This document shows positions 32,332 through 32,377 of a DNA stretch of 32,377 bases, in pieces. The notes under the pieces are model-generated. The model was given only the letters and a program-made list of their open reading frames with translations. It was not told the DNA's origin and searched no databases. Numbering within the stretch: the first letter of the stretch is position 1; every line of letters begins with the position of its first letter. Source of the stretch: JBBQXY01 sp051004815. GTDB lineage: Bacteria; Chloroflexota; Ktedonobacteria; Ktedonobacterales; Ktedonobacteraceae. The position numbers and the translations under genes are program-made. Where the stretch lies: assembly GCA_051004815.1 (NCBI GenBank), contig JBPCJY010000142.1, positions 1 to 32,377 of the forward strand, written 5' to 3'.

Positions 32332-32377
32332 ACTAATCCCGCTTGACAACTCGTCTATCCCCCTCTCCAACCATCTC

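Overview
The window looks like chromosomal DNA of a free-living, morphologically complex bacterium, most probably a Chloroflexota member of the Ktedonobacteria type. This is inferred from the mix of genes: two Ser/Thr kinases with large membrane or extracellular parts, an ArsR-DUF2087 regulator, a DUF790/Bax1-like nuclease with an XPB-like helicase, and many nested hairpin repeats between genes. No rRNA gene or other marker is present, so the assignment is tentative. No tRNA, rRNA, CRISPR array, transposase or phage gene was found.

Layout. 1-7.1 kb: a membrane Ser/Thr kinase (-) is divergent from a Bax1-like nuclease (+), which is followed by a second, polytopic Ser/Thr kinase (+). 7.2-11.1 kb: a DinB-like protein (-), a PLP-dependent threonine dehydratase (+), an ArsR/DUF2087 regulator with a textbook promoter and a palindromic operator (+), a small membrane protein (+) and a diacylglycerol kinase-type lipid kinase (-). 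11.2-13.9 kb: a MurF-alanine racemase fusion (-) carrying an in-frame insertion that looks like a member of the local hairpin repeat family. 14.3-16.6 kb: a secreted CBM9-like/DNRLRE protein and an RDD membrane protein (+). 16.8-21.4 kb: a tight three-gene operon (+) of a RecQ helicase fused to a ComF-like phosphoribosyltransferase, a DprA-like protein and an XPB-like helicase. 21.4-28.9 kb: seven minus-strand genes in the order leuC, DinB-like, leuD, E1 alpha, E1 beta, E2, E3. 29.0-30.0 kb: a tandem YbjQ/heavy-metal-binding-domain gene broken by one in-frame TAG. 30.1-32.3 kb: a small membrane protein and a type B carboxylesterase (+).

How the genes work together. The leu genes and the 2-oxoacid dehydrogenase complex form one collinear metabolic block linking leucine biosynthesis with acyl-CoA formation. 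MurF-Alr couples D-alanine formation to the last cytoplasmic step of peptidoglycan precursor synthesis. The RecQ-PRT/DprA/XPB operon, together with the unlinked Bax1-like nuclease, provides three DNA-unwinding or ssDNA-handling proteins and a nuclease. It is the best candidate in the window for an undescribed DNA repair, uptake or defence system.

Repeats. Hairpin elements at 8738-8925, 14032-14172 and 12445-12572 share related arm sequences (CCAGGG..ACC followed by a G-rich and then C-rich stretch ending CCCCTAC or similar), which points to one mobile or spreading palindromic family. A degenerate relative of the core of the first element lies at the left edge.
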